The notes under the pieces: generated by a model
Database searches by the model: none
What the model saw: only the letters and a program-made list of their open reading frames with translations
What the model was told of the DNA's origin: nothing
Part shown: positions 32,301 through 44,139 of the stretch, piece after piece
Layout: the number at the start of each line of letters is the position of its first letter
Numbering within the stretch: position 1 is the stretch's first letter
Assembly: GCF_041956535.1 (NCBI RefSeq)
Contig: NW_027192192.1
Location: forward strand, 1,277,111-1,341,110
Direction of reading: 5' to 3'
DNA length: 64,000 nucleotides
Origin: Calcarisporiella thermophila CBS 279.70
Lineage: Eukaryota; Calcarisporiellomycota
Program-made: the position numbers and the translations under genes

Positions 32301-35300
32301 AGCGGACACCGCGAGCACCGCCTCTACGACCATGCGCAGACCGTTTTCCTTGCGGAAGAGTTGCTGCTCCTCCTTATCATATGCATGAGCGAGCGCGCCA
32401 AGGCGATCGGTATGTCTGCGGAGGAGGAGATCCGGCGCGAAATCATTCACGGACTGTGCATTCAACCGATTGCGTACTCGGAGCTGACCCGCCGCATCCC
32501 CGAACGCCTGAATGAGAACCCACGCTTCGATGAGATCCTAACGCAGCTCGCCAACTTCAAACCGCCCGACGGCATGTCCGACCACGGCACCTACGAGCTG
32601 CGTGATCAATACTATGACGAGGTGAACCCCTACTTTGTGCACTACACGCGCAACAACCGCGAGGAGTCGGAGGAGATTCTCAAGAAGCGGCTGAAGAAGA
32701 AGTATCCAGACGCGACCCCGCTTCTTCTCCCCCGGCTCACCAAGATCGACGTGGGCCCCTTTGTAAATATTGGCGAGGCTTTGCACTCTAAAACCATGAC
32801 GCAGATTATTTTTTATGCACTTTGGAATGCCATGGACGACACCAAAATCACAAACGACACCCTCATTGACGAAGCATTGCATTTGTGTGTGATTGCACTT
32901 TTGGACGAGAACAACAAAGCATCGAAACACTGGCATACTAGAACGGGGGGCCAAGAGGGGATGGAGGTGGAGGCTGGCGAGAGCGGCATGGAGGGGTTCG
33001 CACGCCACGCCACCATGGAGAGATTCTCGGTGGTCCAGGACATCGAGCGCCACCACATCAGCCTGCTCACATTGCTATTACGCTGCGCATCGGATGCCAC
33101 CTACAAGGAACTGCATCCGAAGGTGCACTGGATCCTCGACCGACTCGAAGAGGTGGGCCCCGCCCTCGCCAAGGAGCTCATTGGCGATTTCCGCCGAGCG
33201 CTGGCCGCCGCCTCAGCCTCGGCCCACCGCCCCTCCCAGACCGAGCTGACGGAGCAGGAGCGGAAAAAGCAAGAGGCACGCGAACGCCAGGCACGGATTA
33301 TGCAGCAGTTTCACCAGGCGCAGCAGAGCTTCCTTGAGAAGCACGAGGATCTCTACGAGGACGATGAGTACGCAGACGACACCCTCGAGTTGTATTCCGA
33401 GTCCAAGGTAAAGGCCGAAGGGGACGAGCACTCGGAAGAGGAGGTGCTCTGGCTATTCCCATCGGGCACCTGCATTGTATGCAAGGAGGAGGCAAAACCT
33501 GGCGAGCTGTACGGGATGCTTGGGCTCATCCAGCCCTCGAACGTGCTCCGCCAAATGCCCTTGGAGGATGCGGACTTTGTGAGTGAAGCGTTGCACGTGT
33601 CGGAGCACTTGGACGTGGCCGCGGCTCCACAGGGCATAGGAGCTTCGGCAGAGGCCTCTGCCCACACACCCTCGAACCTTTCCGTGGGCTCTATGGCGCC
33701 CCCCACCGGCTCCTCCGCGGGAGGCGTGCCACCAAGCCAAAGCCGCCTGCAGTGCAAGGGCTTCCCGGCCGACTCGCATTGGTCCGGCACCTATTCCTCG
33801 AGCTGTGGGCATTTCATGCACATCCGCTGCTTTGAGACCTACTATGCGTCGTTGGAGCAGCGCCATGGGGCGCAGCCCACCCGCAACCACCCCGAGGACA
33901 TTGAGCGCATGGAGTTCATTTGCCCGCTGTGCAAGTCGCTCGGCAACGTGATTCTGCCCATCGTTTGGCGAGGGGTGCATGAAACCTACCCGGGCGTGTT
34001 GTTCCCGGACACCGAGCTGCGCGAGTGCATCGAGCTTCAGCTTGGGACGCTCATTGACGAGCTGGAGGACGTGGTCTGGCGTGGGGTGTCCACGGGCGAG
34101 ATCGACCCGTGGCCACTGTCGACGGGGCGCACCCTCTTCCGAAACGGCCAGCAGGGTGGGGACGCAGCGAGCGAAACGGCGAGCTCCCCCAGCGAACCGG
34201 AGGAGCTTCTGCCCATTGGGCGGAGGGCTCGCAGCGCGTATCCCGCACGGTTCCGGCAAGCCGTCGCGCAATTCCCGCAGATTCTCCAGGACTTTCTGCG
34301 GCCGTCGGGCAACCTTCTCAACAGCAGCTCTGCCGACCTCTACGACGAGTTCTTCTCGAGCATCCTGGACGACCAGCGCTCCGATCACCCGTCCTCGTTG
34401 CCCTCCCAGACCAACCCCAGTCTGCACCCCTCCGAGCCGACCGCCTTGCTGGTCAACCCCGCCGACACGCAGACCGTGCGTAAAATGTACGTGCGGCTGG
34501 CCGCCGTGCTCTTCGAGCTGCACCCCAAGGCCAAGCAGAATCGCCTGCGCAACGATAGCGGGGCGAAGTCGGCGGAGCTCCTGTGGGATCTGTTCGGCTA
34601 CACCATCTCCTGCAACGAGGCTGCCCAGCGCGGCATGGGGGTCCCCACGGCCGGCGGGGAGGGCGGCTCTGGCACCGTGGTGGACGGGCTCAGCCAGCAG
34701 ATCACCACCCTCCATCGCGTGCTGGCGCAGTCGATCGCCACCTACCTGGGAATGATGGCCCGCAAGGAGCGGCGCGCCCTGTCCCTGAAACGCCTCCTCA
34801 CCCGCCGCCTCCGCCAAATCCTGGTGGAGCGGCCGTGGCCCCGCGACCACACCGACACCTCATCGAGCATGATGTACGGCGAGCTTGCGCCCCTGTTGCT
34901 GGAGGATCCGTTCCAGGTGCTCTCGGAAGTCACCACCAACCCCTTCTCCAACGTGGCCCCGCACCACCTCATTCGCCTCTGCTACGCCGCCGAGGTCGTT
35001 CGCTCGCTGGTCGGGATCGCAGAGTCCGTGATCGCCGGGCACGCGTGGCTCCGGGACGAGCGGACACGGCAGTTCCAGGTGGCGGCGGAGCGGCGTGGGG
35101 CGCGCGAGAATGAGCCCACGGACCGGCTGAGGGAGTTCATCGCATGGCTGCTCCGGCAGTGCGGGCATGGCGAGGAGACCGTGGGCCGCTTCTTCTCCGC
35201 ACCCCTCGGTGCGTATGTGAGGCTTGTGCGCTCCACCACGCTGCCTTTTCTCCGCCGCCTGGTGATCCTGATGCATGCGCGCTTTGGGATCCAGTTTCCG

Positions 35301-36211
35301 CGGGCGCGCGAGGTCGGCATCTCCACCGACGAGACGGAATACGATCGGCTGTGTCGGTACCTCAATCTGCCCACGCTGCACGAGCTGTGTGCCGGGATCC
35401 GCGTGGCCACCGGCGCCCGTCCCCCATCCTCCACCGGGACCCCCGACGGCTCGACGATGGCCACGATCATCGAGGGATGGTGCCGACACCTCTTGCGGTA
35501 TCGCCAGCAACAGGTCGGCGCAGGCGCCGCGGGAAGCCCCCTCGCGGTCGGGAAGCCGGAGCCCATCTCGCTCCACTACCCGGCCATCTATCAGCTGGTG
35601 GGCCTGCCCTATCGGCTGGACACCCTCTTCGACGAGAGTCTGAAGCGCGTGTGCAAGAACTGCAACTGGCGGCCGCCGGATCCGGCGCTGTGCCTCTTCT
35701 GCGGCACGTTTGTGTGCAGCCAGAGCTTCTGCTGCTCCAACGAAAGGGAGGGCGAATGTAATATACATATGAAGACGTAAGTGGAAGCCGGCTGTGTGGT
35801 TGGGCTTTGGAATTCGTGCTCACCTCTGCTTCTCTTTCCTTCTCTCTCTTGATGCCCCCGCATAGATGTGGAGGCGAAGTAGGGCTCTATTTCCTGGTGA
35901 AGAAGTGCGCGTTGTTGTTGTTGCACCACCACAACGGCTGTTTCATGAACCCGCCCTACTTGGATTTGCACGGAGAGGTGGACCTTGGTTTAAGGTGGGT
36001 TGGGCCTTAGGAGACGGGATTCCCCCTCCCCCTAACCTGCGACTAACGCTGGGTATGCTTGATATTTTTTATTAGGAGAGGACGACCCCAATTCCTCAAT
36101 CTGCGGAGGTATGACGAGGTACGTAAACTCTGGCTCCAGCACGGTATTCCTGTGCAGGTCGCTCGCAAGATTGAACAAAGCTACGACCTTGGCGGGTGGA
36201 CGACCCTATAA
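29342..36211 (+). CDS. UBR1: N-recognin E3 ubiquitin ligase UBR1
   Basis: E3 ligase of the N-degron pathway. Exons 29342-29697, 29818-30406, 30479-31097, 31174-35776, 35866-35994 and 36076-36211 join in frame to 2,143 residues. The UBR box spans the first intron: 'KACGHVFRRGEPVYRCRNCA', 'CVLCSRCFYASDHSGHD', 'GCCDCGDPEAWKIPMHCPYH' (residues ~105-175), with the Zn-binding Cys/His intact. An acidic stretch follows near residue 400. A RING-H2 (about residues 1,287-1,443) begins 'CIVCKEEAKPGELYGML' and, after a long insert, continues 'SCGHFMHIRCFETYYASL' and 'CPLCKSLGNVILPIVW'. The C-terminal autoinhibitory cap is complete: 'KKCALLLLHHHNGCF', 'PPYLDLHGEVDLGLRRGRPQ', 'LRRYDEVRKLWLQHGIP'. The long insert inside the RING and the single 4.6-kb exon are notable. 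The 3' half is much more GC-rich than the neighbours. Confidence 0.95.
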
Positions 36212-36492
36212 CCTATGGCGCCGCTGGAACTTTATTGAAGGGATGGAGGGGGGAGGGAGGACCAAAATTTCTGCATGTCTTTGTGCTTATTTTTTTTTCG
36301 TACTTTTCTTCTACCTCTTTAATTTTAGCTTTTCTTATTTCTCACGCATTGATTATGAAAACCTCATTTTTTTTTAAAAAAAAATAAAAGTTTCTGACTT
36401 TTTTTTATTTAACAAGGTTTTCGTTACAATTTATTTCCATGGTGTTCAAGGGTTCTCAAGGAGAGCTCTTCGAGAGCGAAGGGCCTATTCCG
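36212..36492. other. convergent intergenic region, AT-rich
   Basis: UBR1 and SND2 end here tail to tail. T/A-runs and AATAAA-type sequences around 36,380-36,390 are probable poly(A) signals. No gene seen. Confidence 0.5.
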
Positions 36493-37329
36493 TTATCGGT
36501 ATTTTACATGGCCCATTTCTTGTCGCTTCTGAAGCTTCTGTTGCCGCTTGGACTGGGCCGGCTCGCCCTGACCTTGATCGGCGCCAGAACGGCCGAAGAG
36601 GAACGGCGAAAGGTATCCCCATGCCTTGTAGACGGCATAGCACGGGATCTGTTACCATTCAAGGAAGACAAGATAAAATTAGAGATCAATAGGTGCGGAG
36701 GGGGATTTGACAATGAGGAAATGGATCCCATTAGGCCGTACCGCTAGATATGTGTACCAAAACTTATCCGAGAGAATGGACGCCAGGTGGACGAACCACG
36801 TAATGTAGATGATGTCGAAAATATACCTATAGAGCGGATCGCGTCATCTTTTGGGTTAGCATTGGCCATGGTTCGGGTGCTGGACTGTCGACTTACGCAG
36901 TCAATCCCTCGGCGCTCAGATCCTCCCCGCTTCTTACGAGCTGCCCGTCGGAAGCATAGGTTGGGTTGCCCATCTGGTAGAGCTGGCGGTAGAGGAACAG
37001 GGAGAGCCCCAGCGTGGACAAATACCCGATCCAGTGCCGCGTGCTGAAAGAGCTCCAGAAGAAAATGACGCGGACTAGAACGTAGACGGCCTGTTCTGAA
37101 AATGCAAAGACATTAAGAGGAAGGCTAGGCCCCATCCAAGACAGAGAAACGTTACGTTAACGATCAGGAATCCGCGCTGTAGATTCTCCAGCGTCTTCTT
37201 GTTCTTAATCGCAATCTTTTTTGCAGATGTATTTGCCTAGTGCATGCAAAACATAGAAAAAAAAGAGAGGACAATGAGGACATGGGCAAACTATATGCCC
37301 CATTTTAAAACGCGAATGATGGGTACCAT
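36493..37329 (-). CDS. SND2: SND2/TMEM208 ER-targeting membrane protein
   Basis: Component of the SRP-independent (SND) route that targets proteins to the ER. Minus-strand exons are 37156-37236, 36897-37090, 36742-36826 and 36493-36648, joined in frame; an ATG directly followed by a GTACCC donor at 37327-37329 is the likely three-base first coding exon, giving 172 residues. Evidence: 'KKIAIKNKKTLENLQRGFLI' at the N-terminus, then hydrophobic helices with 'AVYVLVRVIFFWSSFSTRHW', 'YLSTLGLSLFLYRQLYQMG', 'AYIFDIIYITWFVHLASILS', 'DKFWYTYLA' and 'CYAVYKAWGYLSPFLFG', and a basic C-terminal tail 'KRQQKLQKRQEMGHVKYR', all as in TMEM208. The exact start is the weak point. It is divergent from RCC1. Confidence 0.88.
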
Positions 37330-37519
37330 GACTGCTGCTGACTTGTCTTTTTCCGTCAAAGGATGCGAATTAGCGAGAAGGGAAAGTGTGAGGGCAATCA
37401 AGTCCCCGCAATGCGGAGGAAACGCAGTCACATATTTGTTTATTTTCAACCGAAATTGGTTTGCCCTATTCCAATTTTCTTATTTGATTTTCCGTTGTAT
37501 AACGGACAGTGTATCGAGA

Positions 37520-39186
37520 ATGCCACCATCAGGTCAGCTCAATTCCCCCCCTGAATGCTTTTGGATAGCCCCCTTGAAGTGTCCCTTTTAACCTTCATCC
37601 ATGTTGCTTTCCATCCCCTATAGTCGAAGCTGTGCCCCATGCGGCGAATGCCGTCCCTGCCAAGTCGAAGAAGCGGCGCGCCGAGGATGAAGGCATGGAC
37701 TCCCAGCCCGCAAAACGCACTCGCCCTGAAGCCAAACCACGCACCCACGTTCCCTCCAAGCTAGAAGCCAAAAAGCGCCGAAATCGCCAGCGGCGGCGTG
37801 AAAAACGCGCTCAAGCTCGGTTCGCTCTCTCAAGTAAGAAGCCAGAGCCCCTTAATGTGCTTCCGGGAATGTCGACGGTCGTTGGCACGGCTTGTGTATT
37901 TGGAAATGGCGACTGTGGGCAGCTGGGCTTGGGTGACGAGAGGACGACGGTGAAAGCGCCCTTCCCTCTGCCTGCGCTGGACAACATCGTCGAAATCACG
38001 GCTGGTGGCCTTCACTGCCTGGCGGTGACCAATGAGGGGAAGGTAAGCCACTCCTTCCCTTGTTACCTGGCTAATGCGATGTGTGACCAGAATGCTTCGC
38101 CTTTTAGGTTATTTCTTGGGGCTGCAATGATAAGTTTGTGCTTGGCCGCAGTGGCGATGAGTACGAGCCGGCGCCTGTTGAAGGCCTCGATGAGGTTAAG
38201 ATTGTTCGGGTGGTGGGAGGAGACAACGTCTCGCTTGCACTCACCGATCAAGGCCAAGTCTATGGGTGGGGAGTGTTCAGGGTAGGCATCCGCGACCATT
38301 CATTAAGCATTGTTCGCCACATCCACCGACTCATGTGATCTAAACCTGCTTATAGAATAACGACGGCAAGGACATTGGATTCAGCAGGGATATCCCCCTT
38401 GCCAAATCGCCTACGCGGATCGATGGGCTGCTCCACGAGACTATCGTGGAGCTTGCGGCGGGGGTTGACCATGTGCTGGCGCTGTCCGCCTCCGGCCGGG
38501 TGTATGGATGGGGCAATGGCCAGCAGTACCAGCTTGGAAAATTGGTCCCCGAGGACCAGGTGAAGGAGCACCTTTTCCCCCAGCCCCTTCCCCTCCAAGA
38601 TATTGTCCATATCGCGTCCGGATCCTACCACTCCTTTGCGGTGAACAAAGAGGGACAGCTCTTCGCCTGGGGCCTCAACAACTTCTATCAGTGTGGCATT
38701 CTGGCGGGGTCCGAGGGAGAAGAGCCCGTGGTAAAGGCGCCCACGCTTGTGGAGGGCTTACGTGGAAAGCGCGTCAAGCAAGTATCCGCGGGCGAACACC
38801 ACTCATTAGCGCTGTTGGACAGCGGAGAACTCTTCTCCTTCGGGCGTGCTGACTCGTCCCAGCTCGGTCTTCCCACCACCATGCTGGCCCAACTGAACGA
38901 AAATACCAACGAGGGAAGCTTCAAACAGGCGGTCGCCGTGCCCGCCAAGATTCCTGATCTCCCCGAGATCGTGCAGATTGCCTGCGGAAGCAACCACAAT
39001 CTTGCCCTGACAAAAGGGAACGAACTCTATGCCTGGGGATTCGGCGAAAGCGGTGCTCTGGGTACGGGCAAGGAAGAGGACGAGGTCACGCCATGTCTTG
39101 TGCGCGGAAAGCGGATCATCGATTATCAGCTTCTCAAAATCTCGGGTGGAGGTCAGCATTCACTCCTTCTGGCCGCAAAACCCTAA
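37520..39186 (+). CDS. RCC1: RCC1-type Ran guanine nucleotide exchange factor
   Basis: Chromatin-bound exchange factor that makes Ran-GTP (SRM1/PRP20 in yeast, Pim1 in fission yeast). Exons 37520-37532 (13 nt), 37624-38042, 38108-38281 and 38356-39186 join in frame to 478 residues. The N-terminus is very basic with bipartite nuclear signals ('KSKKRRAED', 'KLEAKKRRNRQRRREKRAQ'). Seven RCC1 repeats follow, for example 'VFGNGDCGQLGLGDE', 'VISWGCNDKFVLGR', 'VYGWGNGQQYQLGKL', 'LFAWGLNNFYQCGIL', 'FSFGRADSSQLGLP' and 'YAWGFGESGALGTGKEEDE', with the 'ITAGGLHCLAVT' and 'IASGSYHSFAV' type signatures. Complete family length. RCC1 is favoured over other RCC1-repeat proteins because no other domain is attached. 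Confidence 0.92.
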
Positions 39187-40010
39187 ACTCCCTCCTTTGT
39201 AGATGCTCTAGACTTTTGTTTTTTTTTTTGGTTTTTCTTTTCTTAGTTTTTTTTTTTATTTCAACGATATACGCAAAGTTTATATACACGATGTTGCTTT
39301 ATTTCTTCTCTTTTATATTTTTTTTTATTTACCCTAATACTTCTGTACCTTTTTCTTAATTTGCAATACCATGACGCTTGTCGTTCATCTCCCATCTTTC
39401 CACTCTCCCATGCGCGCATGAAGCATCTCTCCGAGAATTCCTTTTGGTGGGGTAGAGTGCCTTTGCAGTACGGCCGCTCCGCACCTACTAGCGAGCTTGC
39501 ACGCCCAGCGCTGGAAGATAAAATATCAATTTGCCACTGTAAATGAGATTGCCCTTTGCGGCCAATGGCGGCCCGCAACTCTTGATTGAAATTCATTTAT
39601 TCAATTCCCCTCTCCCATTTCCCATTTGCAGTGGCGAGAAATGTTGGGTGGCCCGTGCTTATTACTGGCCAGCATCAGTGCTGGTCGAGTTTCTGCTAAA
39701 AAGGTTAATATGTGCAGGACCCTGTGCCGTGCCTGCCATTAGGAGCAAATTGTGTAAATAGTGAGCTTACCCTCTCTGTTTGTCAGAGGTTGGCTGAATT
39801 AATAGAGCATCGACTAATTAAATATACTTAGGCGGCTCCATCCTCTCTTCTATTTTCATTTTCTTTCCCAAGTTTTTTTCTTTTTCATTTTGTTCATTCC
39901 TCACACTCCTTACCCCAACCCTTACACTCCTTTACACCCTCGCCAGACGAATCAACCCCCCAACTACACCACAACCCAGACATCTACGCTATACTCTATC
40001 CAACCCCACC
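39187..40010. other. intergenic region with T-rich stretches
   Basis: RCC1 3' flank (T-rich, 39,218-39,360) followed by the promoter side of the cupredoxin-like gene. No gene seen. Confidence 0.5.
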
Positions 40011-41218
40011 ATGCACATCACAGGCAAAGTCGTTCTTCCTCTGGCTCTGGCCCTCAGCGCTGGGGTGGCCGCTACCTCCGAAGCCAAGGACCCCTTACAG
40101 ATCCAGGTGAGCTCGAAACAGCCCGCCTTCACGCCCCCGGAAGCAACCGCTCATGTTGGAGATGTGGTCGAGTTCCGGGTGACCGATGGCTCACCGAGCA
40201 TCACCCAGGGGAAAGGGCCGGCCGGAGCAGAGGCCTGCGAACCGGTCGAAGGCGGATTCGATAGCGGGATCCAGCAACAAGGATCCACCTTTAAGCTGGC
40301 GCTCGAAGAGAAGCATGTTGGAACCGTAAGAAAGCCCATCGCCTACTCTCCCTGAGGATAGCAAAATTGACCCATTGTTTGTATACTATTGCTTAGATCT
40401 TTTATTTCAGCAAGGCGGACAAGAATTGTGAGAATGGTCTGCGAGGGAGCTTGACTGTTCTGCCGAAGCGAGATGCGAATGAGCTCAGCGTGGCCAACCC
40501 GAGCCAACCTGATTTGAAGGAGGGAGAAGTCCGAGTGGAGGAGGAGGGAAACAGGTTTGATGAGCAAGCTGAACTCGAGGGCGAGGAGGAGGAAGAAGAG
40601 TGCGAAGAAGATGAGGGGGAAGAGGAAGAGGAGCGCAGAGAAGAAGAACCAGGAGTGGATGAAGAGGTGGGAGGTGTAGAGGAGCCAGATGAGAAAGAAA
40701 AGAAGGAAGAGCCTATCCCAGCTGACAGTGAAGGCAAGGAGGAGGAGGAGGAGGAGGAGGAGGAGGAGGAGTGTGAGGATGAAGAGGATGAAGAGGGGGA
40801 GCCGAATGAGGAGGAGACCACGGAAGAAGAGGGGGATGAGGACGAAGAGTGCGAAGAAGAGGAAGAGGGGGAGGAGGGGGCATCACTCATTAGTGACGGT
40901 GGGAGCCTCCCCACCGACTACGCCGGGACCAGCACTCTGCCCGTTTCCTCCCTCCTCACCGAGGCGAGCATCGCGACTGCGGCTCCGAGCGGGACTTTGT
41001 CGAGGGCTGGCGCATCTGGTCTCTCCAGTGCTGCCGTGAGCTCTCCGACTGGGTCGGCCGCCAAGGCAACCGTCGGAAAGGCTAGCAATCTGAATAGCTC
41101 GGCGAAGCCATCCGGCTCGTTTGAGGACTTGTACGGAAGCGGGGCCCTCTCGCGTCCGTCCGCGCTGCTCTCCACTGCGGCCTTGCTGATGGGTGGCCTG
41201 GCTGTCATCCTCTTCTAA
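40011..41218 (+). CDS. secreted cupredoxin-like, acidic, probably GPI-anchored protein
   Basis: Extracellular wall or membrane-surface protein; function unknown. Exons 40011-40325 and 40397-41218 join in frame to 378 residues. Signal peptide at residues 1-20 ('VVLPLALALSAGVAAT'). Residues ~28-130 match fungal cupredoxin/plastocyanin-like domains: 'AHVGDVVEFRV', 'ACEPVEGGFDSGIQQQG', 'IFYFSKADKNCENGLRGSLT'. However the usual copper ligands are replaced: the His before V-T-Q is absent and the Y-C...H-C..G-M motif is F...N-C..G-L; only the structural disulfide pair remains. A stretch of about 140 residues is mostly Glu/Asp with Cys inside it (E-E-C-E type, three times), then a Ser/Ala/Thr-rich region and a hydrophobic C-terminus 'LLSTAALLMGGLAVILF', typical of a GPI signal. 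Confidence 0.83.
40736..40770 (+). repeat. GAG trinucleotide run in coding sequence
   Basis: About ten gag repeats encode polyglutamate inside the acidic region of the cupredoxin-like protein. Confidence 0.8.
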
Positions 41219-44139
41219 ATGTTAGGCTAGTTAGAGTTGTTATTCGTAGGACATCTTCACTACTTTGTACACTGTATCACCCTTCATTTCTAATACTCAA
41301 TTTAAGCTCGCCTCAAGTCGAGTCGCATAATGTTCAAAGCCCCCCCCCTATTTGTTGAATTTAATAAAATATAGAATTTAGCTTGGCCGTTCCATGGATC
41401 GGAGGTGCACAAAGGAAGGCCATGGCCTATGGCCAGTGAACAAGGCACGAAAGACGCCATCAGCAGGCTATCGGAGGCCGGCCTTTGTTTGAGCATGCGC
41501 TGGCGTGCGGATCTCTTCCTGATCGCCGGCAGCGGGCTTCCCAGATCCCAACCCAGTCCCGGTTCCGAAGCCCCATCTTTGGCCCGTCGACGTGGATGAG
41601 TAAGATGCGCGAAAAAGCCAAATTAGGCTATTGGGCCCAACTATCTAGCTCGATCTTCACCGCGATATTACGTAACTTGGCACCGGGGGAGAGTGACCCT
41701 CCAACCTAGGAGTCAACCCTACCCACTTGCACCATCTCGGCTTGAAGGCCAAGCCACCAGCGCAGTTGAAAAAGCTTAGATGGGATTGAGGGGGTGTGCG
41801 AGCAACACGGGGGACACACTCATTTCGGCCCAACCTATTGACTGGCATAGGCTGGGTGAACGTGGTCGGAAAAACTATAATGCAGGCACGAGGTGGGAGA
41901 AAATAAGAAAACCAAGCGGCTCTCCCGCACAATAGAGTCGCTTTTGTCAGCGCAGAAGGGTGGGGTTTGGAGGCAGGGCAAATTTCTTCGCCTTAAGGTA
42001 GGGCTGCGGTTGCTACCCCGCACTATTTGAATAGGACACTTTGAACGCACAAAAAAGGGAACGTAAGGGTTACATTCAATCCATTTAGGATTTAGTGATA
42101 ACAGCCTCTTTTTAGCGAACCGAATACAAGCCTCCTATGGAGTCTGAACTCTGCGCCGCCAATGACGGCAGGGACAGAGAGACATGGCCCCTATAATACA
42201 GACCGGGCCAATGGAGGCCCACCGGGTCCAACTCGACCATCGTTCTCCAGACCAGGGGATTTGCGCAAGCTCCAGTGCAGAGAGATCCCTTGTGGGACCG
42301 TTCTCGAGGATGCTTTCTTGAGCAGGCGCGCGGCCTTTCCCCAGCTTCATTTGCAAAACACGTGGGGGAGCAAAAGCCCCCCAATTCTAATCAGCAGCAG
42401 AGCAAACACAAGCGTCTGGTGCTCGTTTCAGGCCTCTGTTTTGGCTCGTTTGGTCACGGCGGCACCGTAGAGCGAGGGCTTTGCTCGAGGGAGATTCGAT
42501 AAGCACTGCTTTTTTTTTTCAGTGAGCCGTGATTTCCTTTGTTCGTTTTCAGATGCTTTTCTCCAATCTGGAGTGCTTGTTCGATTTCTATTCGTGTTTT
42601 CGTATTTCCGGTGACGAGGAAGGCAGGAGGGGAGCCATTCGGAAATCGGAACCAGGGCAAAAGCGGATTGACAGAAGAAGTCAGATTATGTCTGAAATCG
42701 ATAAGCGCATGCCTTTGTGACTGCGCAGGGAGGGGTGCATATGAAAGAAATCCTAAAAGGCAGATTCGGCCGGAAGGCCCGCTCCACGAGACAACGAGTG
42801 GTTCCACCGTGTGCAAGCCTGGAGTAATGATCTGAGAAACCATGTGTGTGGTTCTGTCTTGCGCAATTGCACCATTGGGCGCTCGCCCCCAGCGAGTGCT
42901 TATTCTGCCGCTGGTTCTAGCTCGCTGAGATTGCAGAGATCTCCGTTGGCTGGCCGTGCGTCAGCGGCTGCTTTCCACGAGCCAGGGGCGCTTGAGCACT
43001 GCTTGTCCTGCCTCCCGCATTTTTGCACGGGCAACTCCGCCACCGCGGTGGATGCTTTGATCTCGGCTGGGCACGGCTGGGGAAAGAGTGGAGAAAGCCA
43101 TCGCTCGGTTTGTGACGCACCAGAACAAAGGCGTGGGGGAGTGCATCGCTCGATTTTTTTCGTGGGAATCGGGGGGGAGCAGCGTCAGGCAATGCCGCGC
43201 GGATCCGGATCTCAACTCTAAATCGCCTGGATGCGGGGACGCCCATCGTGACTCACGGGGGAGGGGGAGGAGGAGGAGGAGGAAAAAACATGAGCCTAGG
43301 GCGACTAAGCTGGGGAAGCCGGCAGAATGGCACAAGGTTGTTGAAGAAAATACGTCAGTTGTCGAGAGCAGGCGAGCTGAGTTGCGAGGGGCATCTATTA
43401 ATATATTGAGTTGCAATTGTAGAGTTAATTGCTATGGAGACGGATCGATGAGAGCGGGTGAGGCCGGGGAGTGGTGGAGAGGGTGGGACAAAGGGACATG
43501 ATGAGATGGAACTGATAAAGTCGGAAGAAGCGGGGGGGGATATTTGTCAGGGGAAACGGCCCTCGGCGGGAGGGCAATCTTGGCCGCAAGCCGAGGCCCG
43601 GTTCTTCCCGCAGCGCTCATCCACAGTCAGGCCAACCCACCGTGACAAAGGCGAGGCCGCCACGCCCTGCCGTCCCCTCACACCGCGAGAGCGGCCCTCG
43701 GCAAGGCCAAGCCGGCGGCAGTTTACCCTGCGGGGCGGCCTATAAAGCGTGCCAATGCGCTATCGATCTTGGCCTGGACATCCTATCAGTGCTGAGAATT
43801 CTTCCCCGCATTACAACGCCTCGTCGATTTGCTTGCTGTGGTTTGCTGACGTTACACCTGTCAGTGTCCGTGCTCCGAACCGAGCGATAGCGTGTTTTCA
43901 AATAAAAATTTTCAGATTCTAATTTTTTTTATTTCTTGCTTGCCCCACATTTTTCTGGCCAGTTGGCATTGTCGGGGTCTCCGGCAGGAATTTTTTGGAC
44001 ACTCTTAAGTAGCCCGCCCCTGCCCTCCGCACGGAGCCTCCTCTCTTTCTGCTTTCCTCGCTGACAAAGCTGCCCCGGACCCTTGTCTGTTGTTGCCTGC
44101 CGCATCGTCTTGTCTCTTCGCCATCCCTCCCTGCTCGCC
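41219..44139. other. 2.9 kb gene-free region upstream of the CreA-type gene
   Basis: Largest gap in the window. No frame shows recognisable protein features; the longest are about 150 codons and low in plausibility. I see no tRNA cloverleaf, inverted-repeat ends or transposase fragment. A TATAAA at about 43,741-43,746 lies 400 bp before the CreA-type start, and several SYGGGG motifs lie between 43,077 and 43,809. It may hold a long promoter or leader, or a non-coding RNA. Confidence 0.5.
43741..43746 (+). promoter_or_regulatory. TATA-box candidate of the CreA-type gene
   Basis: TATAAA within cctataaagcg, about 400 bp upstream of the ATG at 44140, following a GC-rich stretch. It would imply a leader of about 370 nt. 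Confidence 0.35.

Noticed and set aside
33453-34850. 465-codon open frame on the minus strand inside UBR1
   Set aside because: It overlaps the confident UBR1 coding exon in antisense; its composition (Gly/Leu/Val/Arg-rich) is what GC-rich codons read backwards give.
34860-35768. 302-codon antisense frame over the UBR1 3' end
   Set aside because: Same GC-driven shadow; UBR1 motifs occupy the other strand without break.
40402-40914. Serine-rich minus-strand frame opposite the acidic region
   Set aside because: It is the antisense reading of gag/gaa codons; no independent support.
42112-43246. Several overlapping frames of 70-150 codons in the large gap
   Set aside because: No domain, signal or repeated motif; frames overlap on both strands as expected by chance in moderate-GC DNA.
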